Assembly: GCA_964448285.1 (NCBI GenBank)
Contig: CAYUWG010000044.1
Span: forward strand, 1 to 32,523
From: CAYUWG01 sp964448285
Lineage (GTDB): Bacteria > Bacteroidota > Ignavibacteria > SZUA-365
DNA length: 32,523 bases
Direction: 5' to 3'
In this document: positions 1 through 8,365 of the stretch, one piece after another
Layout: each line of letters opens with the position of its first letter
Numbering within the stretch: position 1 is the first letter of the stretch
Notes under the pieces: model-generated
The model's input: the letters and a program-made list of their open reading frames with translations, nothing else
Told to the model about the DNA's origin: nothing
Databases searched by the model: none
Made by a program: the position numbers and the translations under genes

Positions 1-2
1 GT

Positions 3-752
3 CCGAATTTCCATGAGATCCATTATGAAATCGGAAGCTCGATCGGCAAGCGAGTCGATCAGTATCGCAGCGTTACTCTCTCCGGCAGTTACACGTATCT
101 CGAAGTAACGGAAATGAAAGTCGGACGCACGATCGACGAGTCCGGGATTGACCGTTTCTTTTCCGTGGGCATCGGAGCGAAGCATGATACACGTGACCTT
201 CGGGAGTATCCGACGGAGGGAGTGTATGGAACGGCGTCCGTCAGCAAGCGTGGGATATTCCTCGGGAAAGTCGATTACGTGCTCACGGCCTTCGACCTGC
301 GACTGTACAAGAAACTCTTCAACGGCCCTTCGTTCGCGATGCGTATGTTTACTCGAATAGCGAGCGGCCCAGCGGTTCCAAATTATGAGCACCAATACTT
401 TGGATTTTCCGAGCGCATTCGCGGGCACTTCGATGAAGAGATGGAGGGTGAAAGCATCCTCGGAACGTCGATGGAATTCCGTGTGCCGTTGATCCGCGAA
501 TTCTACATCCGTATGCCGGAAATTCCGGTCGAGCAGTTTTCGACGTGGCGCATGGGTCTTTACGTAGCGGCATTTGCCGATGCAGGCACAACGTGGGATC
601 GACGCGAGCGACCATCGCTGACGAATCTTCCGCGCGGTTTCGGATTGGGGTTGCATTTACTTCTCCCATACAGTTTCGTTTTCCGTGTTGACCGTGCGTG
701 GAATGAAACGGGCATGGGCGAATGGATCTTCGACGTGGGAGCGTCGTTCTGA
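3..752 (+). CDS. Omp85/BamA-type outer membrane barrel, C-terminal part (5' truncated)
   Basis: The reading frame is open from the window edge (first whole codon at position 3) to the stop at 750-752, so only the last ~249 residues are present. The stretch with GIGAKHDTRD followed by YPTEG resembles the D-T-R-D-x-x-x-P-T-x-G signature of Omp85/BamA/D15 surface antigens, and the rest alternates like outer-membrane beta strands. The protein ends in phenylalanine (DVGASF), as expected of a barrel that uses the BAM beta-signal. Known family role: insertion of barrel proteins into the outer membrane, or translocation across it. The POTRA domains would lie outside the window, so BamA itself cannot be told from other Omp85 members. 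The stop overlaps the next start (TGATG), which suggests translational coupling with rsmE. Confidence 0.8.
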   Translation, partial: PNFHEIHYEIGSSIGKRVDQYRSVTLSGSYTYLEVTEMKVGRTIDESGIDRFFSVGIGAKHDTRDLREYPTEGVYGTASVSKRGIFLGKVDYVLTAFDLRLYKKLFNGPSFAMRMFTRIASGPAVPNYEHQYFGFSERIRGHFDEEMEGESILGTSMEFRVPLIREFYIRMPEIPVEQFSTWRMGLYVAAFADAGTTWDRRERPSLTNLPRGFGLGLHLLLPYSFVFRVDRAWNETGMGEWIFDVGASF

Positions 753-1450
753 TGGAAGCATTCCTCATCACACCGGGAGACGTGAAACATGACAGCATCG
801 TCGTTCATGGAGATGAATTTCACCACATGATTCACGTGATGAGAAAACATCCCGGAGACGTCGTGCTTCTCACCGATGGAGAAGGGACGATGTTCGATAC
901 CGTGTTGAAGAGCGTGCAGGGAGATCATGCACTTTGCTCGATCGTGAAACGCCAATCGGAATATCATGAACCGCGGAGAAAAGTGTGTTTACTGCAAGCC
1001 GTGCTCAAGCAACCCGGGCGTATGGATTGGCTCATCGAGAAAGCGACTGAACTTGGCGTTGCGAGAATCATTCCCGTCGTCACCGAAAGAACGATTGCGA
1101 AGTCGGGAAAGAAAGAGCGCTGGCTCTCCATCGCGAGAACTGCAGCGAAGCAATCACTGCGGAGTCGTATCCCCTCGATCGATGACGTGCAACCACTCGA
1201 ACAGGCAATCCCGCGTGTAAGCGGTCACACTCTTTTCGTCTGTCACGAAGGAGACGGGACGAACAGGTTGTCGCATTCCTTCGCTGTTGAAGGATCGCAG
1301 ATTGCAATCGGGATTGGACCGGAAGGCGGCTTCACACAGGATGAGATAACGACATTCACACGTAACGGTGCGGAGATTGTCTCACTCGGTGAAAGAAGAT
1401 TACGCAGTGAGACAGCAGCCATCGTTGCATTGACACACCTTTTGGATTGA
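752..1450 (+). CDS. rsmE: 16S rRNA (uracil-1498-N3)-methyltransferase RsmE
   Basis: This 232-residue protein matches the RsmE/YggJ SPOUT methyltransferase family, which methylates U1498 of 16S rRNA with S-adenosylmethionine. The N-terminal PUA-like part contains DEFHHMIHVMR (21-31). The C-terminal knotted domain has the SAM-site motif IGPEGGFTQDEI (188-199) and the signature LGERRLRSETA (212-222). An ATG at 722 is also open in this frame, but it would add ten residues lying wholly inside the upstream barrel gene. The ATG at 752 overlaps that gene's stop by one base and gives the normal family N-terminus (MEAFLITPGD), so it is preferred. It is probably cotranscribed with its neighbours. Confidence 0.95.
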   Translation: MEAFLITPGDVKHDSIVVHGDEFHHMIHVMRKHPGDVVLLTDGEGTMFDTVLKSVQGDHALCSIVKRQSEYHEPRRKVCLLQAVLKQPGRMDWLIEKATELGVARIIPVVTERTIAKSGKKERWLSIARTAAKQSLRSRIPSIDDVQPLEQAIPRVSGHTLFVCHEGDGTNRLSHSFAVEGSQIAIGIGPEGGFTQDEITTFTRNGAEIVSLGERRLRSETAAIVALTHLLD

Positions 1451-1453
1451 CCC

Positions 1454-1876
1454 ATGTCCTACAACCAGATCTTTCGCCGCATCAACCGGTTATTGAAAAC
1501 CGCAGTCCATGATGTCATGGATTCGTTCTCGCGTGAAGAACAAGAGCTTCACGATTTCGATGCACAATTGAACGATGAAGGCGAACGAACTTCTCAAGGT
1601 GAAGCTTCTTCATCAAGATCATCGCAATCGGAACCACACCGAGAGGGGATGCGCAAGCCCGGCGAGCGCGACGATGCGTATTACTACGCGATTCTTGGAT
1701 TGACACCTTCGGCTTCCATCGATGAGATCAAGAGAGCCTATCGCAAACTCATGTCGCAGTATCATCCGGACCGTGTTGCAACACTCTCCACGGAATTACA
1801 GAAGCAAGCCGCGGAAAAAGCGAAGGCGATCAACGAAGCCTATCACATCATCGAGCGGCGGCGGGACTTCAAATGA
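1454..1876 (+). CDS. J-domain (DnaJ-like) protein
   Basis: A 140-residue protein with a J-domain at its C-terminus (about residues 75-139). It opens with YYAILGLTPSASIDEIKRAY and carries the HPD tripeptide that stimulates Hsp70 ATPase (QYHPDR). The first ~70 residues are charged and low in complexity (many E, D, S and R), with no Gly/Phe-rich region or zinc-binding CXXCXGXG repeats, so it is not a full DnaJ but a type III J-protein. Inferred role: delivers a specific client, or a site, to DnaK. It starts three bases after the rsmE stop. Its TGA abuts the stop of the convergent minus-strand gene with no spacer. Confidence 0.88.
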   Translation: MSYNQIFRRINRLLKTAVHDVMDSFSREEQELHDFDAQLNDEGERTSQGEASSSRSSQSEPHREGMRKPGERDDAYYYAILGLTPSASIDEIKRAYRKLMSQYHPDRVATLSTELQKQAAEKAKAINEAYHIIERRRDFK

Positions 1877-2635
1877 TCACTCGCCGATGAACAACCCGAC
1901 GGTCAACACTGCGCGGACGAAAGGAGAAGAGAACTTGAAGTCCGGGACATTTCGCAAAGGGAAGGCTTCATTCAATTCCCAGGATTCTCCACTCACGCCG
2001 AAGTAACCTCCGCTCAGTCCGAGGACGATGAACGGACTGATATCGTACTCGATAGTGAGCGCAGGCTGATAAGTGAAAAACGACTGCGTCATTTCATGGC
2101 GATAGCCTGCTGCATCGTTTGGCGCAGGAGGGAGAAAAATTTCAGCCCAGTCCTTCGCACCGTCAGATGCCATCGTAAGCGCTAACGTATTTCTACCCAT
2201 CCCGACGAGGCCGCCAAGAACGATGTGAAAGCGGCCGAACGGAATCACGTAATCGAGAGTCACACCTCCGAACGACGTGGAAAGCTTCGTCGAACGAAAG
2301 ACGCCATTCGACGTGGAAGTCGTTTCGAGTGTGCCGCCAGCGCCCATTCCACCGATGCGGACATTCGGGATGAAGATGATATAGGCATGCCCATGTCCTC
2401 CCATAAAGAAGAGGCCATCTTCGGATAGTGCAGGAAAGGCTCGTAGCGCGAGTTCGGCGTTCAGTTCCTTCGTGTTGAGGAAATACCAGGAGGGAGTGAC
2501 GCCTCCCCCGATTCCGACGATTCCGCCGCTGGTTTTTCTTTTTCGCACAGGCTGCTCTCCTTCACCCTGAGCACGAAGGCTCGAACAGCTCGTGAGCAGA
2601 AGGAGAAGGGTGATGATTGGAATTGCATGTTTCAT
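1877..2635 (-). CDS. Exported lipoprotein of unknown function
   Basis: The 252-residue protein starts at 2635 with MKHAIPIITLLLLLTSCSS. This is a positively charged, hydrophobic signal ending in LTSC, a usable lipobox, so it is probably lipidated at Cys17. Upstream in-frame codons up to 2851 lie inside pgpA and are rejected as a start. The start codon overlaps the pgpA stop (ATGA), which implies coupling. The mature part is glycine-rich with alternating hydrophobic residues (GIVGIGGGVTPSW, VTLDYVIPFGRFHIVLGGLV, PALTIEYDISPFIVLGLSGG), as in small outer-membrane barrels. I do not recognise a family. It ends tail to tail with the J-domain gene. Confidence 0.72.
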   Translation of the reverse strand: MKHAIPIITLLLLLTSCSSLRAQGEGEQPVRKRKTSGGIVGIGGGVTPSWYFLNTKELNAELALRAFPALSEDGLFFMGGHGHAYIIFIPNVRIGGMGAGGTLETTSTSNGVFRSTKLSTSFGGVTLDYVIPFGRFHIVLGGLVGMGRNTLALTMASDGAKDWAEIFLPPAPNDAAGYRHEMTQSFFTYQPALTIEYDISPFIVLGLSGGYFGVSGESWELNEAFPLRNVPDFKFSSPFVRAVLTVGLFIGE

Positions 2636-3114
2636 CAGAGTCGTCCGTTGTTCAGAAAAAGGAGGATGAGTTGCAGGAGAAGATTCGTATAGAGACCGGC
2701 GACAACATCGTCCATCATGATTCCGATGCCGCCTTTCATCCCATCGAAGTATTTCGCGGGTTGCGGTTTGATGATATCGAAAAGGCGAAAGAGGACGAAC
2801 GCAGCTCCCGCGAGCCAGATCGTGTGCGGGAGAAACAGCACCGCTACCCACATTCCAACCACTTCATCCCAAACCATGAGCGAAGGATCGTTTCCTTTCC
2901 ATCGTTCCATTGCCGAGCCGATGGGAATGCCGAGAAGAAAACCTGCGATAACGACAGGCAGCAGGGTCGTCCACAGTTGTATTTCCGGAATGAACCAATA
3001 AAGCAGAAGCGCGAGCAAGGAACCCGCAGTGCCCGGAGCGATAGGCGCATAGCCGCTGAAAAAGCCGCTGCCGATAATGCGGACGATGATTGACGGGGTG
3101 TTATTCCGCGACAC
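2635..3114 (-). CDS. pgpA: Phosphatidylglycerophosphatase A
   Basis: A 159-residue polytopic membrane protein of the PgpA family, which dephosphorylates phosphatidylglycerol phosphate to phosphatidylglycerol. Signatures are the N-terminal GSGFFSGYAPIAPGTAGS, the central WDEVVGMW and the late FDIIKPQPAK followed by GIMMDDVVAG, the usual conserved Asp/Lys motifs of PgpA. Three to four hydrophobic segments are visible. It overlaps the 3' end of pgsA by 14 bases and the following lipoprotein start by one base. PgsA makes the substrate of PgpA, so two successive steps of phosphatidylglycerol synthesis are encoded side by side. Confidence 0.92.
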   Translation of the reverse strand: MSRNNTPSIIVRIIGSGFFSGYAPIAPGTAGSLLALLLYWFIPEIQLWTTLLPVVIAGFLLGIPIGSAMERWKGNDPSLMVWDEVVGMWVAVLFLPHTIWLAGAAFVLFRLFDIIKPQPAKYFDGMKGGIGIMMDDVVAGLYTNLLLQLILLFLNNGRL

Positions 3115-3703
3115 GTTTTGGAATCCCGATCATGCGTCCGAGGATGCTTCGATTGTCGAAAAGATACTGCACACCTGAAAGCGCCGTGATAACGGTGACC
3201 GCGAGCATGATGTAATAGACCATGAACGGATCGAGCAACGTGTTCAAAAGTGGCTCCATTCGATGCTGCAGCGCGGACTTGCCGACCGAAAGGAGCAGGA
3301 GGTAATACAGGACTGTCATCTGGATAAATGTCTTCACTTGGGCTGAACGCACGGTCTTGATCGAATACCCCATCGCTTCGGCCGTTGTGCGAAGGAGCGT
3401 TACGACGAAATCACGAATCACGATCACCCACACCATCCACCATTCCACGAGATGAATCTGCGCTAACGCGAGGAAGCCCGCCGACGTGAGGAATTTATCT
3501 GCAAGCGGATCGAGAAATTTCCCAAGGCGCGTGATTTCGTTTCGCCGCCGCGCAAGCGAGCCGTCGTACCAATCCGTCAGCGCAGCGACGATGAACACTG
3601 CGAGAGAAAGAATCTTCCAGGAGTTATCCTCCGAGGTAAAGAGAAAAAAGAAAACCGGCGAGAGAAGAATACGCAGGAGTGTCAGATGATTTGGAAGTGT
3701 CAC
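3101..3703 (-). CDS. pgsA: CDP-diacylglycerol-glycerol-3-phosphate 3-phosphatidyltransferase
   Basis: A 200-residue integral membrane protein with the complete CDP-alcohol phosphatidyltransferase motif D-x2-D-G-x2-A-R-x8-G-x3-D-x3-D: D44, D47, G48, A51, R52, G61, D65 and D69. The start MTLPNHLTLLRI is typical of PgsA (usually MNIPNxLTxxR). It condenses CDP-diacylglycerol with glycerol 3-phosphate to give phosphatidylglycerol phosphate, the substrate of the next gene's product. It lies 89 bases downstream of the GT9 glycosyltransferase stop, with no terminator seen between them, so the four minus-strand genes may form one operon. Confidence 0.95.
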   Translation of the reverse strand: MTLPNHLTLLRILLSPVFFFLFTSEDNSWKILSLAVFIVAALTDWYDGSLARRRNEITRLGKFLDPLADKFLTSAGFLALAQIHLVEWWMVWVIVIRDFVVTLLRTTAEAMGYSIKTVRSAQVKTFIQMTVLYYLLLLSVGKSALQHRMEPLLNTLLDPFMVYYIMLAVTVITALSGVQYLFDNRSILGRMIGIPKRVAE

Positions 3704-3792
3704 TGTGCGGTCGCGCTGGTCATTTCGTGAAAGAAGTTAACGCAAAGCGCTTCCTCATGAAAAACGATCTCTGCGATCGTGAATCGCGTGAG

Positions 3793-4875
3793 TCAATGGA
3801 GGAAAGTTCGTACAGCATCGAGGACGTGTTGTGGTGTAATATCGGTCATGCATCGGAAATGCTTTCTCGGGCAGGAAGCGCGCCCGATATGCGTGCATGG
3901 CCTGCATGGAAGGTCGTTCGTCTCCAGCACGACAGACTTCGCATTGTACGGGAAGAAACCGAATTCACGCACCGTCGAGCCGAAGAGCGCGACGACCGGA
4001 ACTCGTCGCGCTGTCGCAAGATGCATGAGACCGCTGTCGTTCGTGATTGCGATGCTGCATGCGTCCATTGCTGCTGCGGTTTCGAGCAAGTTCAACTCTC
4101 CGCAAAGACTCACGACGTGTTCGTTGGCGCTCGCAAGACCTGACCCAAGCTCACGATCTTCCTTTCCACCGAAGACAAGAATTTGCACCGCATGTTCACG
4201 AGCGAGTTGACGACAAAGAACATGGTACTTCTCGAGCGGCCAGCGTTTTGTAAAATGCTTCGCGCCGGGACAAAGCGCGACCGCAGCTTTGCCATGCCAG
4301 CCGAGATCACGCATTCTTTTCAGCGATGAAGTCTGAACCGAGTCAGAGAGAAAAATCTCCGGTCCCTCGCTGTCAGGAGTGATACCGAAATCCCTCGCTA
4401 TCTCCATATAGCGCTCCGGGACCGGCGGCGCGTTTTGCATTCGATTGATCTTCAACCGGACAAGCAGCAGTTTCTCCAACCGCCATTTTCTGACAGACCG
4501 CCGTTCAGCGGGATAGCCAACGGTAAGCATTCGCGTCTTTACATTTCTGTGCAGGTCAAATACGAATGAGAATCGTTCACGAAACAGCTTGCGCCGCAAG
4601 GCGAGGAGACCTGCAATGCCTTTAGCCGTATCGAGCGTGTGAACGAAATCGACGGACGGGTGATGGATCACGAGATCGGCGAACTCCTTTCGCGTAGCAA
4701 AATGGATTTCCGACATCGGATGCGCACGCTTCCACGCGCGGATGAAAGGAGTCGTAAGGATGATGTCCCCAATGGAACTCAATCGAAGAAATAATGTTTT
4801 GGTCAATGCTCTTGAAGCGACGTGAAGTGATTTGCAGCATGTGTGCTGCGGTGACAATTTCGCTTTGAAGTTCAT
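3793..4875 (-). CDS. Glycosyltransferase family 9 (heptosyltransferase-like)
   Basis: Matches the ADP-heptose:LPS heptosyltransferase family (GT9), which adds heptose or related sugars to the lipopolysaccharide core on the cytoplasmic side of the inner membrane. The N-terminal LFLRLSSIGDIILTTPFIRA is the family signature. The second Rossmann half shows LCPGAKHFTKRWPLEKY, then ITNDSGLMHLATA and VVALFGST, the ADP-sugar binding region. Start choice is uncertain. TTG at 4884 is the most distal, ATG is at 4875, and TTG at 4806 would give LTKTLFLRLSSIGD, the normal family N-terminus, and leave about 100 bases for divergent promoters. No clear ribosome binding site decides between them. Which core sugar is added cannot be told. 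Confidence 0.88.
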   Translation of the reverse strand: MNFKAKLSPQHTCCKSLHVASRALTKTLFLRLSSIGDIILTTPFIRAWKRAHPMSEIHFATRKEFADLVIHHPSVDFVHTLDTAKGIAGLLALRRKLFRERFSFVFDLHRNVKTRMLTVGYPAERRSVRKWRLEKLLLVRLKINRMQNAPPVPERYMEIARDFGITPDSEGPEIFLSDSVQTSSLKRMRDLGWHGKAAVALCPGAKHFTKRWPLEKYHVLCRQLAREHAVQILVFGGKEDRELGSGLASANEHVVSLCGELNLLETAAAMDACSIAITNDSGLMHLATARRVPVVALFGSTVREFGFFPYNAKSVVLETNDLPCRPCTHIGRASCPRKHFRCMTDITPQHVLDAVRTFLH

Positions 4876-4909
4876 GAACGCCAACTAAAGCAAAGAAAGC
4901 TCACCCTCC

Positions 4910-6451
4910 ATGCCCCAAAAGAACCTCCAACAGTTCAAGACAATCGGTGATTTGCGAAAAGCGAAATACGAGATTCTCCCGGTCAAGGACGAACTGCGAA
5001 AGAATCTGATCCGAAAACTCCAGGCGAAGGAGAGACTCTTCGACGGCATCATCGGATATGACGACACGGTGATTCCCGCGTTGATCAACGCCATTCTCGC
5101 ACGGCACGACATCATCCTCTTAGGGTTGAGAGGGCAGGCAAAGACGAAGATCGTTCGAAAGCTTCCGGAGTTGCTCGACGAATTCACTCCCATCGTCAAA
5201 GGGTCGGAGATGAACGACAATCCGTTCCATCCCATCTCGAAATATGCCGTTGACCTTTGCGCGGAATACGGCGACGATACCGAGATAGAATGGATTCCGC
5301 GAGAGCAACGCTATGGTGAGAAGCTCGCGACGCCCGACGTCACCATCGCCGACCTCATCGGTGATATCGACCCGATCAAAGCGGCAACACAACGCCTTCA
5401 CTACTCTCACGAAGGCACGATTCACTTCGGCCTCATTCCAAGAACGAATCGTGGCATCTTCGCCATCAACGAACTGCCGGATCTTCAACCGCGCATTCAG
5501 GTTGGCCTTTTCAACATCATGCAGGAAAAGGATATTCAGATCAGAGGTTTTCTCGTGCGCATTCCGCTCGACGTGATGATGGTGTTCACGGCGAATCCGG
5601 AAGACTATACGAACCGTGGAAGCATCATTACACCGCTGAAAGACCGTATCGATTCTCAAATCCTCACGCACTATCCGCGAACCCTCGAACACGCAATGGA
5701 CATCACGCACCGGGAAGCATGGGTGCAGCGTAATCCGGGAAAGAGTGTCGTCATTCCGCAGTACTTCCGTGAGATCATCGAAGAGATTGCGTTCACAGCG
5801 CGGGAAAGCGAGTTCGTCGATCAACGCTCCGGCGTCAGTGCACGCATGACGATCTCGGCCATGGAACAGCTCGTCTCGAACGCTGAGCGACGCGCGATAC
5901 TCAACGATGAAGCGGTCATTATGCCGCGGCTTTCGGATTTGCCGCGCATCCTTCCTGCGTTGACGGGAAAGGTGGAGCTTGTGTACGAAGGCGAACAGGA
6001 GGGCATGGTGAACGTTTCGAAAATGCTCATCGGCAAGGCGGTGCGTGAAGTTTTCGCGCGGTATTTTCCCGATCCTTTGCAAAAGAAAACTGCGAAGCGG
6101 TGGGAGCATTCGGAAGAACGCGTGGAGTCGCGCGCTCATGCTGATCCCGTGTATGGTGAGATCGTTTCATGGTTTGAATCAGGGCACAAGCTCCAGCTCT
6201 CGGATGACATTCCGTTGAAGACGTACCTCAAAGAACTGGAATGCGTCAAAGGCCTCCGTGCCGTGGTTCAGCGGTATCTGGAAACCGATACTTCGGATGA
6301 GTATCAGTTGACGACTGCGATGGAGTTCGTTCTGGAAGGTTTGCATCAGCACTCGAAGATTGCAAAGGCAGAGATTGAAGGCGTGATTTCGTACAGTGAT
6401 ATGCTTGGAACGCTCTTCACGATGAAGCCGGATTACGAAGAGGAGGATTGA
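4910..6451 (+). CDS. MoxR/ChlI-type AAA+ ATPase
   Basis: A 513-residue AAA+ protein related to the magnesium-chelatase subunit I/MoxR group. The P-loop is the variant GLRGQAKT at 72-79. The Walker B region reads IFAINELPDL (about 181-190), with Asn where the usual DE pair has Asp. Sensor 1 lies in VFTANPEDYTNRG, followed by PLKDRIDSQI. The C-terminal half is helical. Directly downstream is a VWA-domain protein, the standard partner: in such pairs the ATPase ring remodels a target recruited by the VWA protein. There is no cobN/chlH-like chelatase subunit nearby, so a metal-chelatase role is not supported; a general MoxR-type chaperone role is an inference. The start sits just beyond the divergent GT9 gene. 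Confidence 0.88.
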   Translation: MPQKNLQQFKTIGDLRKAKYEILPVKDELRKNLIRKLQAKERLFDGIIGYDDTVIPALINAILARHDIILLGLRGQAKTKIVRKLPELLDEFTPIVKGSEMNDNPFHPISKYAVDLCAEYGDDTEIEWIPREQRYGEKLATPDVTIADLIGDIDPIKAATQRLHYSHEGTIHFGLIPRTNRGIFAINELPDLQPRIQVGLFNIMQEKDIQIRGFLVRIPLDVMMVFTANPEDYTNRGSIITPLKDRIDSQILTHYPRTLEHAMDITHREAWVQRNPGKSVVIPQYFREIIEEIAFTARESEFVDQRSGVSARMTISAMEQLVSNAERRAILNDEAVIMPRLSDLPRILPALTGKVELVYEGEQEGMVNVSKMLIGKAVREVFARYFPDPLQKKTAKRWEHSEERVESRAHADPVYGEIVSWFESGHKLQLSDDIPLKTYLKELECVKGLRAVVQRYLETDTSDEYQLTTAMEFVLEGLHQHSKIAKAEIEGVISYSDMLGTLFTMKPDYEEED

Positions 6452-6485
6452 CATTCTTCGCCTTCTGCACTGAAGGAAGACACGC

Positions 6486-7586
6486 ATGCTGATCGAGTAT
6501 TCGAAATACATCCCGAAAGAGCAATCGCTTCAGGAAAGAATGGAGCAGTTGATTCGATTCTTCAACTACCTTCTCATGCAGACAGGCGGAGACGTAGAGG
6601 AGGCTCTCGATTGGATGAAACACGTCGATGAACGCCATGGAATTTTCAATGAAGAAGTGACCTTCGATGATTTTGTCGAGGAACTGAAGCGCCGAGGATA
6701 CATTCGAGATGATGGAGAAGGCGGGTTCGAAGTTACATCGAAAGGACAGCAGCGCATCAGGCAGGATGCGTTGAATGAGATCTTCACTTCGTTGAAAAAA
6801 AGCCCTGCCGGGCTGCACGATACACCGCACTCGGGGAGCGGCGTCGAGCGTGCAGGCGAAACGAAGAAGTACTCTTTCGGTGACGCCCCTTCGAATATCG
6901 ATATGACTTCAACGCTAAAGAACAGCTTTATCCGCAACGGCATCGATGATTTCTCATTACAGGAAGACGACGTTGAAGTCTATGAAACCGAGCACCAAAG
7001 TTCCGTTGCAACGGTCCTTATGCTCGACGTTTCCCATTCGATGATCCTTTATGGTGAAGACCGCATCACACCCGCAAAGCACGTTGCACTTGCGCTTACC
7101 GAACTCGTCCTTACGCGTTATCCGAAGGACCGTTTGCACGTGATCCTATTCGGCGATGACGCGCTGGAGGTGAGCGTGAAAGAAATTCCGTTCGTGAAGG
7201 TCGGTCCTTTCCATACGAACACGCGCGAGGGCTTGCGACTTGCGCGCAGCATTCTGAGAAGAGCGGGTAACGTGAATAAGCAAATCTTCATGGTCACGGA
7301 CGGAAAACCTTCGGCGATTTTCGAGGAGAGCGGACGACTGTATAAAAACTCATTCGGTCTCGATCCGCGCATCGTCAACAAGACGCTGGATGAAGCAGTC
7401 GCGTGCAGGAGAGAGAAGATCGTCATCACGACGTTCATGGTTGCGACCGACCCATATCTCGTGAACTTTGTCGAAGACTTGACGAAGGCGAACAACGGGC
7501 GAGCGTATTACACCGGCCTCGGGAAGTTAGGCGAGTTCGTCCTCGTCGATTACATCAGGAACAGAAGGAAGACTTTCCGCGCATGA
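6486..7586 (+). CDS. VWA-domain protein, partner of the upstream AAA+ ATPase
   Basis: A 366-residue protein. The N-terminal ~170 residues are helical and charged. The C-terminal von Willebrand factor A domain has a MIDAS metal site: DVSHS (about 181-185), the following Thr in ITPAK, and the Asp in MVTDGKPS. There is no signal peptide, so it acts in the cytoplasm. It starts 34 bases after the ATPase stop and overlaps the next gene by four bases (ATGA). The tight pairing fits the MoxR-VWA partnership, in which the VWA protein binds both the ATPase ring and a client through its metal site. The client is unknown; the coupled membrane peptidase-like gene downstream is a candidate. Confidence 0.87.
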   Translation: MLIEYSKYIPKEQSLQERMEQLIRFFNYLLMQTGGDVEEALDWMKHVDERHGIFNEEVTFDDFVEELKRRGYIRDDGEGGFEVTSKGQQRIRQDALNEIFTSLKKSPAGLHDTPHSGSGVERAGETKKYSFGDAPSNIDMTSTLKNSFIRNGIDDFSLQEDDVEVYETEHQSSVATVLMLDVSHSMILYGEDRITPAKHVALALTELVLTRYPKDRLHVILFGDDALEVSVKEIPFVKVGPFHTNTREGLRLARSILRRAGNVNKQIFMVTDGKPSAIFEESGRLYKNSFGLDPRIVNKTLDEAVACRREKIVITTFMVATDPYLVNFVEDLTKANNGRAYYTGLGKLGEFVLVDYIRNRRKTFRA

Positions 7587-8155
7587 TCGACGAAGCGCCG
7601 GCGAACGACATCGGGAAAGAAGATGCTGGAACCGATGTTTCGATCTCGATGGGGAAAGCGAACCTCATCGCGATCGGTCTGTTGATTCCCGTTAGTGCGT
7701 TGACCATCGTGCCGCACTGGTTATTGCATGGCGCTGCATCGCTCGGAGAGGGCTTTCGCGCCGCAGCATCACCGCTTGTCGGGCTACCGGTGTTCATCTT
7801 GAGTATCATCGTTCACGAAGGGCTTCATGGATTCGGATATCGCTATTTCGGGAAGGTCTCAAAGCGCGATGTGAAATTCGGCATCAACTGGAAAGCGCTT
7901 TCCCCATACGCGCATTGCAAAGCCGCGATGACCGCGAAGGCGTACCGGATATCCGTCGTGTTGCCGGGACTTTTTATCGGCGTTGTTCCCGTCCTCGCCG
8001 GAATCGCTTCCGGAATCGGTTGGCTCACCGTCTGGGGTTTCGTCATGACAGCCGCCGCCGGCGGAGATATCACCATCCTTTGGACGATACGAAACGTCGA
8101 ATCGACACAACTCGTGCAGGACCATCCGACACGCGCAGGCTGCGTGGTGAAGTAA
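7583..8155 (+). CDS. DUF3267-type membrane zinc peptidase-like protein
   Basis: A 190-residue membrane protein with HEGLH at residues 78-82, an HExxH zinc motif at the end of a hydrophobic segment (VFILSIIVHEGLHGFGYRYFG). Further segments lie at about 28-48, 122-145 and 147-165. This layout resembles DUF3267, described as putative zincins embedded in the membrane. The frame is open further upstream, but those codons fall inside the VWA gene. The ATG at 7583 overlaps the VWA stop as ATGA and is the natural start. A late Asp in AAGGDITILWTI could be the third metal ligand, by analogy with other intramembrane zinc proteases. No substrate can be named. Confidence 0.78.
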   Translation: MIDEAPANDIGKEDAGTDVSISMGKANLIAIGLLIPVSALTIVPHWLLHGAASLGEGFRAAASPLVGLPVFILSIIVHEGLHGFGYRYFGKVSKRDVKFGINWKALSPYAHCKAAMTAKAYRISVVLPGLFIGVVPVLAGIASGIGWLTVWGFVMTAAAGGDITILWTIRNVESTQLVQDHPTRAGCVVK

Positions 8156-8365
8156 GTTCTTGCCGGTGTTTGTCAATTTCACTCAACAAGAATTTCGGTT
8201 CACGACTTTTTGTTAGAAGACTTGCATATCCGAGTTGACCGACCTATCTTCGTCGCAAGTTTTTAAGACAAGCACGCACACATCACGAGTGTGCTTAAAA
8301 GACGAAGAGAATTTCAACTGCCGGTATCACCGGCGAATCAATCACAAATAAAAAGGAGAAACGGA
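8156..8365 (+). promoter_or_regulatory. Non-coding leader with two stem-loops before the 8366 gene
   Basis: This 210-base gap carries two hairpins. The first (8261-8300) has the stem GCACAC/GTGTGC (8276-8281 with 8289-8294) and an outer TTTTAA/TTAAAA pairing. The second (8320-8334) is GCCGGT-ATC-ACCGGC and ends about 17 bases before a strong AAAAGGAG ribosome binding site (8351-8358). No U-tract follows either one, so they look like leader structure rather than terminators. TTGACC at 8236-8241 could be a -35 box, but no convincing -10 follows. Confidence 0.4.

Noticed and set aside
5120..6139. Long minus-strand open frame (339 codons)
   Set aside because: Antisense to the AAA+ ATPase, whose motifs are unmistakable; the product is a His/Arg-rich nonsense protein.
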